From the NCBI GenBank assembly GCA_023664325.1, contig JAMPFS010000039.1, positions 1 to 30,013 of the forward strand: 30,013 nt of DNA, written 5' to 3'. This DNA is from Clostridium sp. (GTDB taxonomy: Bacteria; Bacillota; Clostridia; Lachnospirales; Lachnospiraceae). Positions 6,149 to 14,502 of the stretch are shown here, piece by piece; the stretch's first letter is position 1, and the number at the start of each line of letters is the position of its first letter. A model generated the notes under the pieces. It ran no database searches. It was given only the letters and a program-made list of their open reading frames with translations, and had not been told where the DNA came from. The translations under genes and the position numbers were made by a program.

Positions 6149-6970
6149 TTATTCTTCCATCCGCTGTCCGCTTGCCAACAGGGAGCAGTATGCGCCGTTT
6201 TCGTCTTTCATATAAGTCTCTAACCGATGAATCCGGTAATCAAACCGGTTATACGGATAATCGATTTCCCGGCAGACTGCCTGTATCACCAGTTCCGGTT
6301 TCAGATTGTATTCACTTCCGGTAGCCAGCAGCATATAAATTTTATCTTCTTTCAGCCCGTCTTCCACATACTGGTTTTGCAAAACTTTCCCTGTGGTATC
6401 CTCATGTCTTTCTTCGTGTCCGGTTACACTGGTATCGCCGGAAAGAATCTTTGCCGAAGCGTAACTTTCAACGGAAAGTTTCAAAATGCCCGGCTTAATA
6501 TCCTCGACCTTTTCATTTTTCTTCGTTTTCTTAAGAATCTCAATACTTTCTTTTTCCAACAAATGTGGTACATAGGAAAGAAACCGCTCTTTTACCTTGT
6601 CGAAAACGGTATCGGATACGGTAATCATATAGTCAGAAGCCGCTACAACGGACATTGCTTTTTTAGCATTTTCCGGAAGCAATACAACATCCTTTACCTC
6701 CATGCCCGCCGCCATCTGTTCATTTAAACGACTGACAAATTCATCCGAGGATACAAGGGAATCAAATTCCGCATCAAAATATTCCCCCTCACTGGTGACG
6801 CCAAGTGCCAGAGGTGCCGCAAAGGACATGAGCTGGTGGGGGGAAAAACCCTTAGAATAAGCAATATCAAGTTCCGCGCGCTTAACCGCTTTCTGAAAAT
6901 AGCGCATGACATCCAAATGCCCGATAAATTTTAACTGTTCCGATTTGGTATATTTAATTCTTACCTTCAT
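6149..6970 (-). CDS. TIGR03936 / DUF2344 radical-SAM-linked protein
   Basis: A 273-residue protein of the DUF2344 family, normally encoded directly after a TIGR03960-type radical-SAM gene as here. The N-terminus VRIKYTKSEQLKFIGHLDVMR and the following SKGFSPHQLMSFAAPLALGV.SEGEYFDAEF are characteristic. Homologous stretches are fused to the radical-SAM protein in some bacteria, which implies joint function, but the reaction is unknown. The ATG at 6970 follows GGAGG by 8 bases and lies inside the end of the upstream gene (17-base overlap), so translation is coupled. No clear terminator follows. In many Firmicutes the next genes would be rng and rplU-rpmA; here an AT-rich accessory segment follows instead. 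Confidence 0.88.
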   Translation of the reverse strand: MKVRIKYTKSEQLKFIGHLDVMRYFQKAVKRAELDIAYSKGFSPHQLMSFAAPLALGVTSEGEYFDAEFDSLVSSDEFVSRLNEQMAAGMEVKDVVLLPENAKKAMSVVAASDYMITVSDTVFDKVKERFLSYVPHLLEKESIEILKKTKKNEKVEDIKPGILKLSVESYASAKILSGDTSVTGHEERHEDTTGKVLQNQYVEDGLKEDKIYMLLATGSEYNLKPELVIQAVCREIDYPYNRFDYRIHRLETYMKDENGAYCSLLASGQRMEE

Positions 6971-8819
6971 AGCATACACCTCCGCCGAACTTAGCAGCGC
7001 CGCAGCCGGAGCATTTTTCCCGGCAGTTTGGCGTTACAAGTCCCTGTTTTGCACGCTCCCATTCCTGTGCTAAAAAACGCTTTGTCACACCGATATCAAT
7101 AAAATCCCAGGGAAACTTTTCGTCTATGCCACGTTCTCTGGTCGTATAAAATTCCTTTGTGATTCCGTTTTTCTCAAAGGCTTTCATCCAGCGGTCATTA
7201 TCAAAAAATTCCGTCCATGCATCAAAAATACCGCCATCCATGTACACATCATACAATACTTTGGAAAGCCTGCGGTCTCCACGGGCAAGCACTCCCTCTA
7301 ATACCGATACATAAGTGTCGTGATACTGGTATTTCATGGATTTCCCGTTTAACTGCTCCCGGAAGGTGTCCTTTACATGGTGCGCGCGCTCAATATAAGT
7401 CTCCGGATCGAGCATTGGCGCCCACTGAAATGGCGTAAACGGCTTGGGTACAAAAAAGGAGGAGGAGGCTGTGATATGGATTTTACCGTTACGCTCCTCT
7501 TTGGGAATCGTATAATATGCCTCGGCAACCTTTTCACAAAGGGCAGGAATCCCCTCCGCATCCTCCATTGTCTCCGTCGGAAGCCCTAACATAAAGTAAA
7601 ACTTTACCTTGTTCCAGCCACCTTTAAATGCCTGCATCGCCCCATTTAAAATCACTTCCTCGGTAAGTCCTTTGTTAATGACATCTCGAAGCCGCTGTGT
7701 TCCGGCTTCCGGCGCAAAAGTCAGCGAGCTTTTTTTGATATCCTGCACCTTCTGCATGACATCTAAGGCAAAGGAATCAATCCGAAGGGATGGCAGGGAA
7801 ATATTTACATGGTTATCTTCCATATCTTCAATCAGAAAATAGGTAAGCTCCTTTAAACATTCATAATCGGATGAGCTTAACGAGCTTAAGGTGATTTCTT
7901 CATGTCCGGTTGCTTTTAGCATTTCTTTCGCATAACGCTTCACGGTTTCCAGATTTTTCTGGCGTGTCGGACGGTAAATCATTCCCGCCTGGCAGAAACG
8001 GCAGCCACGGATGCAGCCGCGCATAATCTCCAAAGTCACCCGATCCTGTGTCACCTGCATAAATGGCACTAATGGCTTTGTCGGATACGGCACTTGATCA
8101 AAATCCGGAACAATCTCTTTGCAAATCTGCCGGGGAACATCCTCATATCTCGGCTGAAAGCTTTCAATCGTTCCATCCGCATTGTAAGTTGTCTCATACA
8201 TGGATGGAACATACATACCCGGAATTTTTGAAATGGCATGCAGCATATCCTCTCTGCTGCGATTGGCAGCCCGCATATTCCGGTAAACGGCAAATACATC
8301 ATCATACCTTGTCTCACCCTCACCGATATAAAAGACATCAAAAAATTCCGCAATCGGTTCCGGATTATAACTGCACGGCCCCCCGCCAAACACAATGGGA
8401 TCGTCTAACGTTCTGTCCTTTGCCCACAACGGTATGCCGGACAAATCTAAAATCTGTAAGACATTGGTATAACACATTTCATATTGTAGCGTAATGCCAA
8501 GAAAATCAAACGTTTTAACCGGTGACTGGGTTTCCAGCGAAAACAGGGGAATTTTCCTCTCGCGCATGATTTTATCAAGATCCGGCCACGGGGAATACAC
8601 ACGCTCACAGTACACCCCTTCCATTTTGTTAAACATGTCATATAGAATCTGGATTCCCAGATGGCTCATCCCAATCTCATATACATCCGGAAAACACATG
8701 CAAAAGCGGATGTCAACCTCGTTCAGATCCTTTTTTACCATATTCACTTCCCCGCCGATATATCTTGCCGGTTTTTCGATGTTCATTAAAATCTCATCCG
8801 AAAGCGCTAATCTGTTCAT
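6954..8819 (-). CDS. TIGR03960-family B12-binding-domain radical SAM protein
   Basis: A 621-residue protein. The N-terminal 1-200 region has the B12-binding-like fold seen in this family (CMCFPDVYEIGMSHLGIQILY, VFGGGPCSYNPEPIAEFFD, YIGEGE). The radical-SAM cluster motif CIRGCRFC lies at residues 269-276, within MRGCIRGCRFCQAGMIYRP. Near the C-terminus is a further Cys cluster, CREKCSGCGAAKFGGGVC. The protein should bind a [4Fe-4S] cluster and SAM; its substrate is not known. The family is associated genomically with RNase G and ribosomal protein genes, suggesting RNA or ribosome modification, which is inference. Adjacent ATGs occur at 8822 and 8819; 8819 has the better spacing (5 bases) from GAGGAG and gives the usual start NRLALSDEIL. 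Confidence 0.88.
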   Translation of the reverse strand: MNRLALSDEILMNIEKPARYIGGEVNMVKKDLNEVDIRFCMCFPDVYEIGMSHLGIQILYDMFNKMEGVYCERVYSPWPDLDKIMRERKIPLFSLETQSPVKTFDFLGITLQYEMCYTNVLQILDLSGIPLWAKDRTLDDPIVFGGGPCSYNPEPIAEFFDVFYIGEGETRYDDVFAVYRNMRAANRSREDMLHAISKIPGMYVPSMYETTYNADGTIESFQPRYEDVPRQICKEIVPDFDQVPYPTKPLVPFMQVTQDRVTLEIMRGCIRGCRFCQAGMIYRPTRQKNLETVKRYAKEMLKATGHEEITLSSLSSSDYECLKELTYFLIEDMEDNHVNISLPSLRIDSFALDVMQKVQDIKKSSLTFAPEAGTQRLRDVINKGLTEEVILNGAMQAFKGGWNKVKFYFMLGLPTETMEDAEGIPALCEKVAEAYYTIPKEERNGKIHITASSSFFVPKPFTPFQWAPMLDPETYIERAHHVKDTFREQLNGKSMKYQYHDTYVSVLEGVLARGDRRLSKVLYDVYMDGGIFDAWTEFFDNDRWMKAFEKNGITKEFYTTRERGIDEKFPWDFIDIGVTKRFLAQEWERAKQGLVTPNCREKCSGCGAAKFGGGVCYEGKN

Positions 8820-8973
8820 CATTTCTCCTCTTTTCCAGCTGCGGCTTTGCCTGCCACACTCCTGCTGTTCCTCATGGATGCATTCCCACCCTTTATTCCG
8901 TTGATATCCCTGCCGGCACACAACCCCTTTTCATTATTTTTTATTTGCCCGAAGCGTATGTCATGCCTTTTCT

Positions 8974-9369
8974 TTATTCTTCGTGCATATATTCTTCTGC
9001 TGCATCCTTTATCCAGTGGTACCCCTCCCTGCAATAGCCGACAACCTCCTTAACCAGCGGTTCTTCCTCCTCCAATACGGCAACTGCGGTACGCAGCTCA
9101 TGGTATGCCAGTGATACGCCTTTTTTAATATCCTGTCCTCCATATAAATAGCAGGAAAAAAGCATAACGGCACATAAAAATACCAATATTTTAAGTTTAA
9201 AAGAAAATGTCATACCGTAACCGCCCTGCTCATCTGCATAACCGCTATTGTAATAAGCTGGACGAATTGCCGGTATTTCCTTCCCGTGTACTTCATTTTT
9301 ATTCATGGCATGCTGGCGGCGCAGCTGCTCCCTTACCTCCTGATAAGCCTCGTTCAATTTGCTCTCCAT
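8974..9369 (-). CDS. Small single-pass membrane protein, function unknown
   Basis: A 131-residue protein that I do not recognise. Residues 1-50 are polar and charged (LNEAYQEVREQLRRQHAMNKNEVHGKE). About 54-76 is one hydrophobic segment (FSFKLKILVFLCAVMLFSCYLYG). The rest is an acidic, probably helical tail (LRTAVAVLEEEEPLVKEVV). The start is uncertain: the ATG at 9369 has no visible ribosome binding site, while a TTG four codons on is preceded by GGAG within the reading frame. It lies 154 bases upstream of the radical-SAM pair on the same strand and may be co-transcribed. It could be a lineage-specific membrane or sporulation-period protein; the sequence does not decide. Confidence 0.6.
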   Translation of the reverse strand: MESKLNEAYQEVREQLRRQHAMNKNEVHGKEIPAIRPAYYNSGYADEQGGYGMTFSFKLKILVFLCAVMLFSCYLYGGQDIKKGVSLAYHELRTAVAVLEEEEPLVKEVVGYCREGYHWIKDAAEEYMHEE

Positions 9370-9477
9370 AAGTTGTACTTATCAGCAGTATATGCCGCCC
9401 GACCTGAAAAATATGCTTAATATATCGTGAAAGGGGCTGTCTCCCGGAAAAGAAAACTACCCCTTCTTAACACCGTA
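9370..9477. other. Intergenic stretch with a weak hairpin
   Basis: AAGGGG (9431-9436) and CCCCTT (9460-9465) can pair across a 23-nt loop just downstream of the UPF0210 stop. There is no long T-run on the minus strand (only TTT), so this is at best a weak terminator. Confidence 0.3.
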
Positions 9478-10842
9478 TTAATTTTTAAAGCTGTGGATTG
9501 GCGCAGGAATCCGCCCGCCCCGGTTAATAAATGCATCACAGCTATAATCGTTAACCCTCATAACCGGCGCATGTCCAAGCAGACCGCCAAACTCCAATGT
9601 CTCTCCCTCTTTCTTGCCGATTGCCGGGATAATGCGCACTGCCGTGGTCTTCTGGTTTATCATGCCGATTGCCATCTCATCCGCAATGATACCGGAAATC
9701 GTAGTTGCTTTTGTGTCCCCCGGAATGGCAATCATGTCAAGACCAACGGAACATACACAGGTCATAGCCTCTAATTTCTCTAACGTAAGCGCGCCGCAGC
9801 TTACGGCATCAATCATTCTTTGGTCTTCGGAAACCGGAATAAATGCGCCTGAAAGACCGCCGACATAGGAGGATGCCATGACACCGCCTTTTTTAACCTG
9901 GTCATTTAACAGGGCAAGCGCTGCGGTTGTGCCTGGCGCTCCTGCATATTCCAACCCAATTTCCTCTAAAATCTCACCCACGCTGTCACCGACAGCAGGT
10001 GTCGGAGCCAAAGATAAATCAATAATGCCAAACGGAATGCCGAGGCGTTTCGAGGCTTCTTTTGCGACAAGCTGCCCGACACGGGTTACCTTAAATGCTG
10101 TTTTCTTAATCGTCTCGCAAAGAACTTCAAAATTCTCGCCACGAACCTGTTCTAATGCTCTTTTGACAACACCGGGACCGGATACCCCCACATTGATGAT
10201 GCGGTCAGCTTCCGTTACACCGTGGAACGCTCCTGCCATAAACGGGTTATCATCCGGAGCATTACAGAATACAACAAATTTGGCTGGTCCAATGCAGTCA
10301 CGGTCAGCAGTAAGGATGGCGCTTTCTTTGACAATCTCTCCAATCAGTTTTACGGCATCCATGTTAAGCCCTGTTTTAGTCGAGCCTACATTTACACTGC
10401 TGCAAACAAAATCTGTCTGTGCCAGCGCCTTTGGAATGGAACGGATCAACATCTCGTCATACTGTGTCATGCCTTTTGATACCAATGCAGAATAGCCGCC
10501 AATAAAATTCACCCCAAGTGTTTTTGCCGCATCATCAATGATTTTTGCAATCTCTACATAATCATCACTTGATTTACAGCAGGCGCTGCCAATCATGGCA
10601 ATCGGTGTCAGTGAAATGCGCTTATTTACAATCGGAATCCCAAATTCCATCTCCAATTCCCTGCCAACTTTTACCAGATCCTTTGCAGAAGATGTAATCT
10701 TTTCATACACCTTCGCACAGGTTTCTTTTAAATCTGCTGACATACAGTCAAGCAGGGAAATCCCCATGGTAATCGTCCGCACATCCAGGTTGTCTTCGTG
10801 GATCATGTTATTTGTCTCAATAACTTCTTTCATATTAATCAT
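9478..10842 (-). CDS. UPF0210 / PFL family protein (DUF711)
   Basis: A 454-residue protein, the normal length for UPF0210. Typical features are LDVRTITMGISLLDC near the N-terminus, IGGYSALVSKGMT, CSSVNVGSTKTGLNMDAV, and the glycine-rich VGVSGPGVVKRALE. The fold resembles pyruvate formate-lyase-like barrels, but no reaction is established. The ATG at 10842 follows GAGG by 8 bases. The ACT-domain gene lies 71 bases upstream on the same strand. This ACT-UPF0210 pairing recurs across Firmicutes and suggests that the ACT protein senses a ligand, perhaps an amino acid, for this partner; that is inference. Confidence 0.93.
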   Translation of the reverse strand: MINMKEVIETNNMIHEDNLDVRTITMGISLLDCMSADLKETCAKVYEKITSSAKDLVKVGRELEMEFGIPIVNKRISLTPIAMIGSACCKSSDDYVEIAKIIDDAAKTLGVNFIGGYSALVSKGMTQYDEMLIRSIPKALAQTDFVCSSVNVGSTKTGLNMDAVKLIGEIVKESAILTADRDCIGPAKFVVFCNAPDDNPFMAGAFHGVTEADRIINVGVSGPGVVKRALEQVRGENFEVLCETIKKTAFKVTRVGQLVAKEASKRLGIPFGIIDLSLAPTPAVGDSVGEILEEIGLEYAGAPGTTAALALLNDQVKKGGVMASSYVGGLSGAFIPVSEDQRMIDAVSCGALTLEKLEAMTCVCSVGLDMIAIPGDTKATTISGIIADEMAIGMINQKTTAVRIIPAIGKKEGETLEFGGLLGHAPVMRVNDYSCDAFINRGGRIPAPIHSFKN

Positions 10843-10913
10843 AGTAAAATCCTCGTATCTTTCTAAAATCTTTTCTATACGAATCTATATACCTTACAAG
10901 TCCGGTATCTGCC

Positions 10914-11186
10914 TTACAGTCTGTGCATCATATCAAAAATTTCTTCCTTCTGCAAAGTGATATTGACGCCGATTTCATCGCCAATCTGTTTAAGCTCAGA
11001 AGCAATCGTTGAAAAGTCCTTATGGGAATCCTGGATATTTACCACCATAATCATATTAAACCAGTCCTGAACAATGGTCTGTGCAATATCTAAAATATTA
11101 ATCTGATTGCCTGCAAGATACTTGCAAACATGAAAAATGATACCTACTTTATCCTTGCCTACTACTGAAATAACCGTTTTCTTCAT
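10914..11186 (-). CDS. ACT domain protein (UPF0237 type)
   Basis: A 90-residue protein made up of one ACT domain: KKTVISVVGKDKVGIIFHVC, then NILDIAQTI and MIMVVNIQDS, with the beta-alpha-beta spacing of the fold. ACT domains bind small ligands, often amino acids, at dimer interfaces. The start at 11186 is chosen because AGAGGA lies a few bases upstream and the VGKDKVGII opening matches the family; a longer frame to 11225 would add a lysine-rich tail and overlap the upstream stop. It lies 28 bases after the walJ-like gene and 71 bases before UPF0210, so the three probably form one transcript. Confidence 0.9.
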   Translation of the reverse strand: MKKTVISVVGKDKVGIIFHVCKYLAGNQINILDIAQTIVQDWFNMIMVVNIQDSHKDFSTIASELKQIGDEIGVNITLQKEEIFDMMHRL

Positions 11187-11214
11187 CTCTTTTTCCTCTC
11201 TCTTTATATGTATT

Positions 11215-12012
11215 TTAACATTCAATCAATGTGGAACACTCGCTTCTGCATGCTACCGACATATTAAAATCCCGGCAGTCATTGCTGTACGGATTGCCAA
11301 ACAGTTCCGCTTTCACCGCTTCAAAGGCAAGCTCCGGATAATTATTCTCTTTGCTCAAATGTCCCAGATAAATTCCTTTAATATGGTCATTTAACAAAGC
11401 CCTGACAAGCTGTCCGCCTCTTTCATTCGATAAATGTCCATGTTTGCTCAAAATCCGTTGTTTTAACTGGTATGGATAAGGCCCAACCTCTAACATGCGT
11501 ATATCATGGTTTGCCTCAATCAACATTGCATCCGCGCCGGATAGGGCATCCACAATATGTTCATCATAATCACCCAAATCCGTGGCAATGGATACCTTTT
11601 TATTTCCATCCGTCAATGTATAACAAACCGGATCTGCCGCATCATGCCATGTACTGACCGGTTTCACCCACAAATCATCAATCTGGAAACTCTCCTCCGG
11701 TTCAATCCCGTGAAACAGTGAAAAATCCACCCTGCCAAGATTGCTGTAACGGCTGACCGCCTCTAACGTTTTGTCCGTGCCATACACCGGAATACCATAT
11801 TTCCGCAAAAAAACACCCAGCCCCGCAATATGATCCGTATGCTCATGGGTGATTAGAATGGCATCAATATCTTCCGGTTTTAATGAAATCTCATGAAGCG
11901 CCTCGACAATCTTCTTCGTGCTCATTCCGATATCCACCAAAATATGGGTATGATCGGAACCAATATATATGGAATTGCCACTGCTGCCGCTATATAAACT
12001 GCAAAGTCTCAT
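11215..12012 (-). CDS. walJ: YycJ/WalJ-type metallo-beta-lactamase-fold hydrolase
   Basis: A 265-residue MBL-fold protein with the metal-binding motif H-E-H-T-D-H at residues 56-61 (LITHEHTDHIAG), the family opening RLCSLYSGSSGNSIYIG, a DLGDYDE segment and EANHD. YycJ/WalJ proteins are nucleases of the MBL superfamily, in Bacillus next to the WalKR two-component system and linked to chromosome segregation or cell-wall control. No walKR genes are adjacent here, so the symbol rests on protein similarity only. Two ATGs are adjacent; the one at 12012 lies 6 bases from AGGAG and starts the usual MRLCSL. A TTGAGA/TATAAT promoter precedes it and likely serves the ACT and UPF0210 genes too. Confidence 0.88.
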   Translation of the reverse strand: MRLCSLYSGSSGNSIYIGSDHTHILVDIGMSTKKIVEALHEISLKPEDIDAILITHEHTDHIAGLGVFLRKYGIPVYGTDKTLEAVSRYSNLGRVDFSLFHGIEPEESFQIDDLWVKPVSTWHDAADPVCYTLTDGNKKVSIATDLGDYDEHIVDALSGADAMLIEANHDIRMLEVGPYPYQLKQRILSKHGHLSNERGGQLVRALLNDHIKGIYLGHLSKENNYPELAFEAVKAELFGNPYSNDCRDFNMSVACRSECSTLIEC

Positions 12013-12048
12013 CATTATCTCCTGTACATTATCTGATAAAGTGTTCCC

Positions 12049-12076
12049 ATTATAGCACATTTTATGGAAATCTCAA
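12049..12076 (-). promoter_or_regulatory. SigA promoter of the walJ-ACT-UPF0210 operon
   Basis: On the minus strand: TTGAGA (12076-12071), 16-base spacer, TATAAT (12054-12049). The transcript would begin near 12042, about 30 bases before the walJ start. Confidence 0.75.
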
Positions 12077-12093
12077 AGAGAAATATACAAGAT

Positions 12094-12119
12094 ATGGATA
12101 TCCTATCGGAAATATCCAT
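12094..12119 (-). terminator. Weak hairpin over the stop of the beta-lactamase-fold gene
   Basis: ATGGATAT and ATATCCAT form an 8-bp stem with a 10-nt loop that includes the stop codon of the gene ending at 12103. Only scattered T follow on the minus strand, so termination is doubtful. Confidence 0.35.
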
Positions 12120-13902
12120 GTACCCTCGGTTCCACCTTATTCTCTAAAAACAGGCGGATACTCTGAGGCAGCTTATCCGTAAGGTCAATCTTGGTTCCCG
12201 CAAGCTGGGTTTCTCCATATAGCACCTGTTCCACAATGCCCCGCATATCAGGGTATTCCAGACATTCAATACCAATCCGGTCTTCTAACAAAAAGAATTT
12301 AATCACACGGCTAAATCCTGCATCCGGGAAAACAATCTCTACAAATATCACATCATGTTCATCCTCATCCATTGCCAGATATGCCTTTACCGCAATTTCT
12401 TTTTCTTCCTCTCCGATCATTATGTTTTGGTGGTAATATTCATCCAGTCCGGCTTCGATAACCATTTTTTCCCGAACGCTCTCCGTATCCTTTTTGCTCT
12501 TTTCCTTGTAAAAGCAAAGTTTCCAGGTGTTTTCAGTCTTATGGAATGCAATATCTGTTACATGGAACGGGGGACACTGATACATTCCCTGCAACATATA
12601 TGGAAACAGTTTAAAGGTCGCCTGGTCTATATGGAGCCGTTTTCCCTCAAAGGTATGGAACAGCTCTGAAAGCCTTGCAATTTTCTGCTTATGCTGTTTA
12701 AGCATTGCAAAACGATATGCGCTATATGGTATTTTTGCCGAATATCTCCTTAAATCAAACCCCTGGGAAAAGGCATCTACCTGTTGCAAAAGCTGCTGAT
12801 AATGAATATTTTCCTGTAAGGCTGCCGCCGGCTGATAAAGCCTGTTATCTGTCATCAGTGCAATAATTTTAGAAACAAGAACGGAGTCAGGGAACATTTT
12901 GTCATTGTGGGCATTGGTTGCTATCACAAGCTTGTGCTTTTCATCAATGATAACATGCTGTCCGTACATACCGCTTAGCATATATAATCCGTATGGCAGA
13001 TGCCATAGCTGATAGCCATAGCCTGTCGATAACCGGTCTGCATCCTGCGAAATCTTCGTATCTTTCATCTTCCGTATATAGGATGCATGTAATAACTGTT
13101 TTTTGCCAAATTTACCGTCATTTGCCAGAAATAATCCAATTTTACACATATCCTCTATGGAAATATGCAGCCCCCATCCACCGCGTTCCATTCCCTGAGG
13201 GCAAAGTTCCCACTTTATATGATTGATGCCGAGCGGCGCAAAGAAACGGTCTTTTAAATAATCCATAAGGCTCATGCCGGTAACCTTTGTCAAAATAACC
13301 GCCAGCATATAAGTGTTCATGCTGTTGTAAATAAATTTACTCCCCGGTTCCTGCTGGCAGTCCGTCAGCAAAAATGCTTTCACCCAATCCTGTTCCGCCA
13401 CAGAAACCGCTTCATTACACTTTGAACACGAAGTCATGGTAAGCAGGTGGTATACCGTCATATGTTTGACATACTTTGGCGTCAGCAGGGTGTCATACTC
13501 CGGGAAAAAGGACAGTACCGTGTCATCCTCCAACAGCAGATGTTCGGAAATCGCAAACATCACCGCAATGGCAACCACCGTCTTACAGGTAGAATTTGTA
13601 ATATGTGGATTCTTATCACTGTATGGAGGACGATAGCCGGAACATACCAGATTTTCTCCCCTGCATATTGCCAAACCATCCAATGCGCATAAACGGTCTG
13701 TAAAAACCTCCTGTAAAAATGCGCAAATCCGCCGGGCATTTAACGAAAGCGCTGCCGTTGGCTTTGCCTTCAGGGGAATCGGAGTCACATCCTCAATTGC
13801 ATGATATGCAAGTTTTGGACACTCTATACTTTCACTATCCTGAAAATTACCCAAAATACGTGACAAATAATTGATACCATAAAACTGTCTCGGAATATTC
13901 AT
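12103..13902 (-). CDS. Serine beta-lactamase-fold (class C-like) hydrolase with long C-terminal extension
   Basis: A 599-residue protein. Residues about 75-345 match the beta-lactamase/D-aminopeptidase family (PF00144). The nucleophile motif S-T-C-K is at 104-107. The second motif reads Y-N-S at 192-194 in FIYNSMNTYMLAVILTKVTG, with Ser where many members have Asn. GMYGQ at 311-315 sits where the third motif (HxG/GHGG) normally lies. About 250 residues follow that I cannot assign. There is no signal peptide, so it should be cytoplasmic, unusual for a cell-wall enzyme; an esterase or peptidase role is more likely than antibiotic resistance. The ATG at 13902 follows GGAGG by 5 bases; an upstream ATG overlaps that site. 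It follows the SUKH gene by 34 bases and is probably co-transcribed. Confidence 0.8.
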   Translation of the reverse strand: MNIPRQFYGINYLSRILGNFQDSESIECPKLAYHAIEDVTPIPLKAKPTAALSLNARRICAFLQEVFTDRLCALDGLAICRGENLVCSGYRPPYSDKNPHITNSTCKTVVAIAVMFAISEHLLLEDDTVLSFFPEYDTLLTPKYVKHMTVYHLLTMTSCSKCNEAVSVAEQDWVKAFLLTDCQQEPGSKFIYNSMNTYMLAVILTKVTGMSLMDYLKDRFFAPLGINHIKWELCPQGMERGGWGLHISIEDMCKIGLFLANDGKFGKKQLLHASYIRKMKDTKISQDADRLSTGYGYQLWHLPYGLYMLSGMYGQHVIIDEKHKLVIATNAHNDKMFPDSVLVSKIIALMTDNRLYQPAAALQENIHYQQLLQQVDAFSQGFDLRRYSAKIPYSAYRFAMLKQHKQKIARLSELFHTFEGKRLHIDQATFKLFPYMLQGMYQCPPFHVTDIAFHKTENTWKLCFYKEKSKKDTESVREKMVIEAGLDEYYHQNIMIGEEEKEIAVKAYLAMDEDEHDVIFVEIVFPDAGFSRVIKFFLLEDRIGIECLEYPDMRGIVEQVLYGETQLAGTKIDLTDKLPQSIRLFLENKVEPRVHGYFR

Positions 13903-13936
13903 ATACGCCTCCATCTTCTATTTAGCTGTTACCACT

Positions 13937-14443
13937 CTATTCTTTTTGTGTTCCATCATAATCTACGATTTCCTTCCAGTATGCCATTTCATCTTCCAGC
14001 CACTCGGAAAAATTATCCCATTCCGAGGTTACTTTTTTTGTCTCACTATCCCAATATATCATTTTGCCGTCCATCTGGTCTGTATGGTTTAAGTCATATC
14101 CAATCAGATCACCGTCATTTGTCCATGCAAGGAACAGCATATAATCCGGCATGCCCGGTAAACGCTTTTCCACATTAAAATTATCTGCCACATTCAGCTT
14201 TCCAAAATGCATGGTCGAATCTGCAATCCCGGCTAAAACAGTTCCCTTCATAGCGGCAAACAACTCTCCCCCGTTGTTGATTTTTAGCCATTCTCTGTAA
14301 TAATACGGCAAATTAATATTATAACGATCCTCAAATTGACGGATTTTTTCCTCTGGTATTCCACTGTTTAGTGAATGGATTCCCACTTTATATTTGGATA
14401 ATTCTTTATAAAATTTTTTATAGTATTTCTCAACTTTCTTCAT
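13937..14443 (-). CDS. SMI1/KNR4 (SUKH) family protein
   Basis: A 168-residue protein with the SUKH pattern: IPEEKIRQFEDRYNINLPYYYREWLKINNGGELF at about 29-62, then MLFLAWTNDGDLIGYDL (about 102-118), IYWDSETKKV and EWDNFSEWLEDE near the end. In bacteria this fold often supplies immunity proteins against polymorphic toxins, but many copies stand alone with unknown roles. No toxin gene is next to it; its neighbours are an ASKHA protein upstream and a beta-lactamase-fold gene 34 bases downstream on the same strand. The ATG at 14443 is preceded by GGGGAA. Immunity function is only a possibility here. Confidence 0.85.
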   Translation of the reverse strand: MKKVEKYYKKFYKELSKYKVGIHSLNSGIPEEKIRQFEDRYNINLPYYYREWLKINNGGELFAAMKGTVLAGIADSTMHFGKLNVADNFNVEKRLPGMPDYMLFLAWTNDGDLIGYDLNHTDQMDGKMIYWDSETKKVTSEWDNFSEWLEDEMAYWKEIVDYDGTQKE

Positions 14444-14502
14444 CCTGTATTCCCCTTTATATTTTATAAACGACTTATTATCAATATACTATAACAGTTT
14501 CC

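Noticed and set aside
6227..6727. 166-residue plus-strand open frame opposite the DUF2344 gene
   Set aside because: Antisense shadow without a ribosome binding site; the minus-strand gene is clearly real.
12103..13902. Antibiotic-resistance beta-lactamase
   Set aside because: No signal peptide, atypical second and third motifs, and a long extension; a general serine hydrolase is more likely.
13937..14443. SUKH gene as the immunity half of a toxin-immunity pair
   Set aside because: No polymorphic toxin or secretion-domain gene lies next to it.
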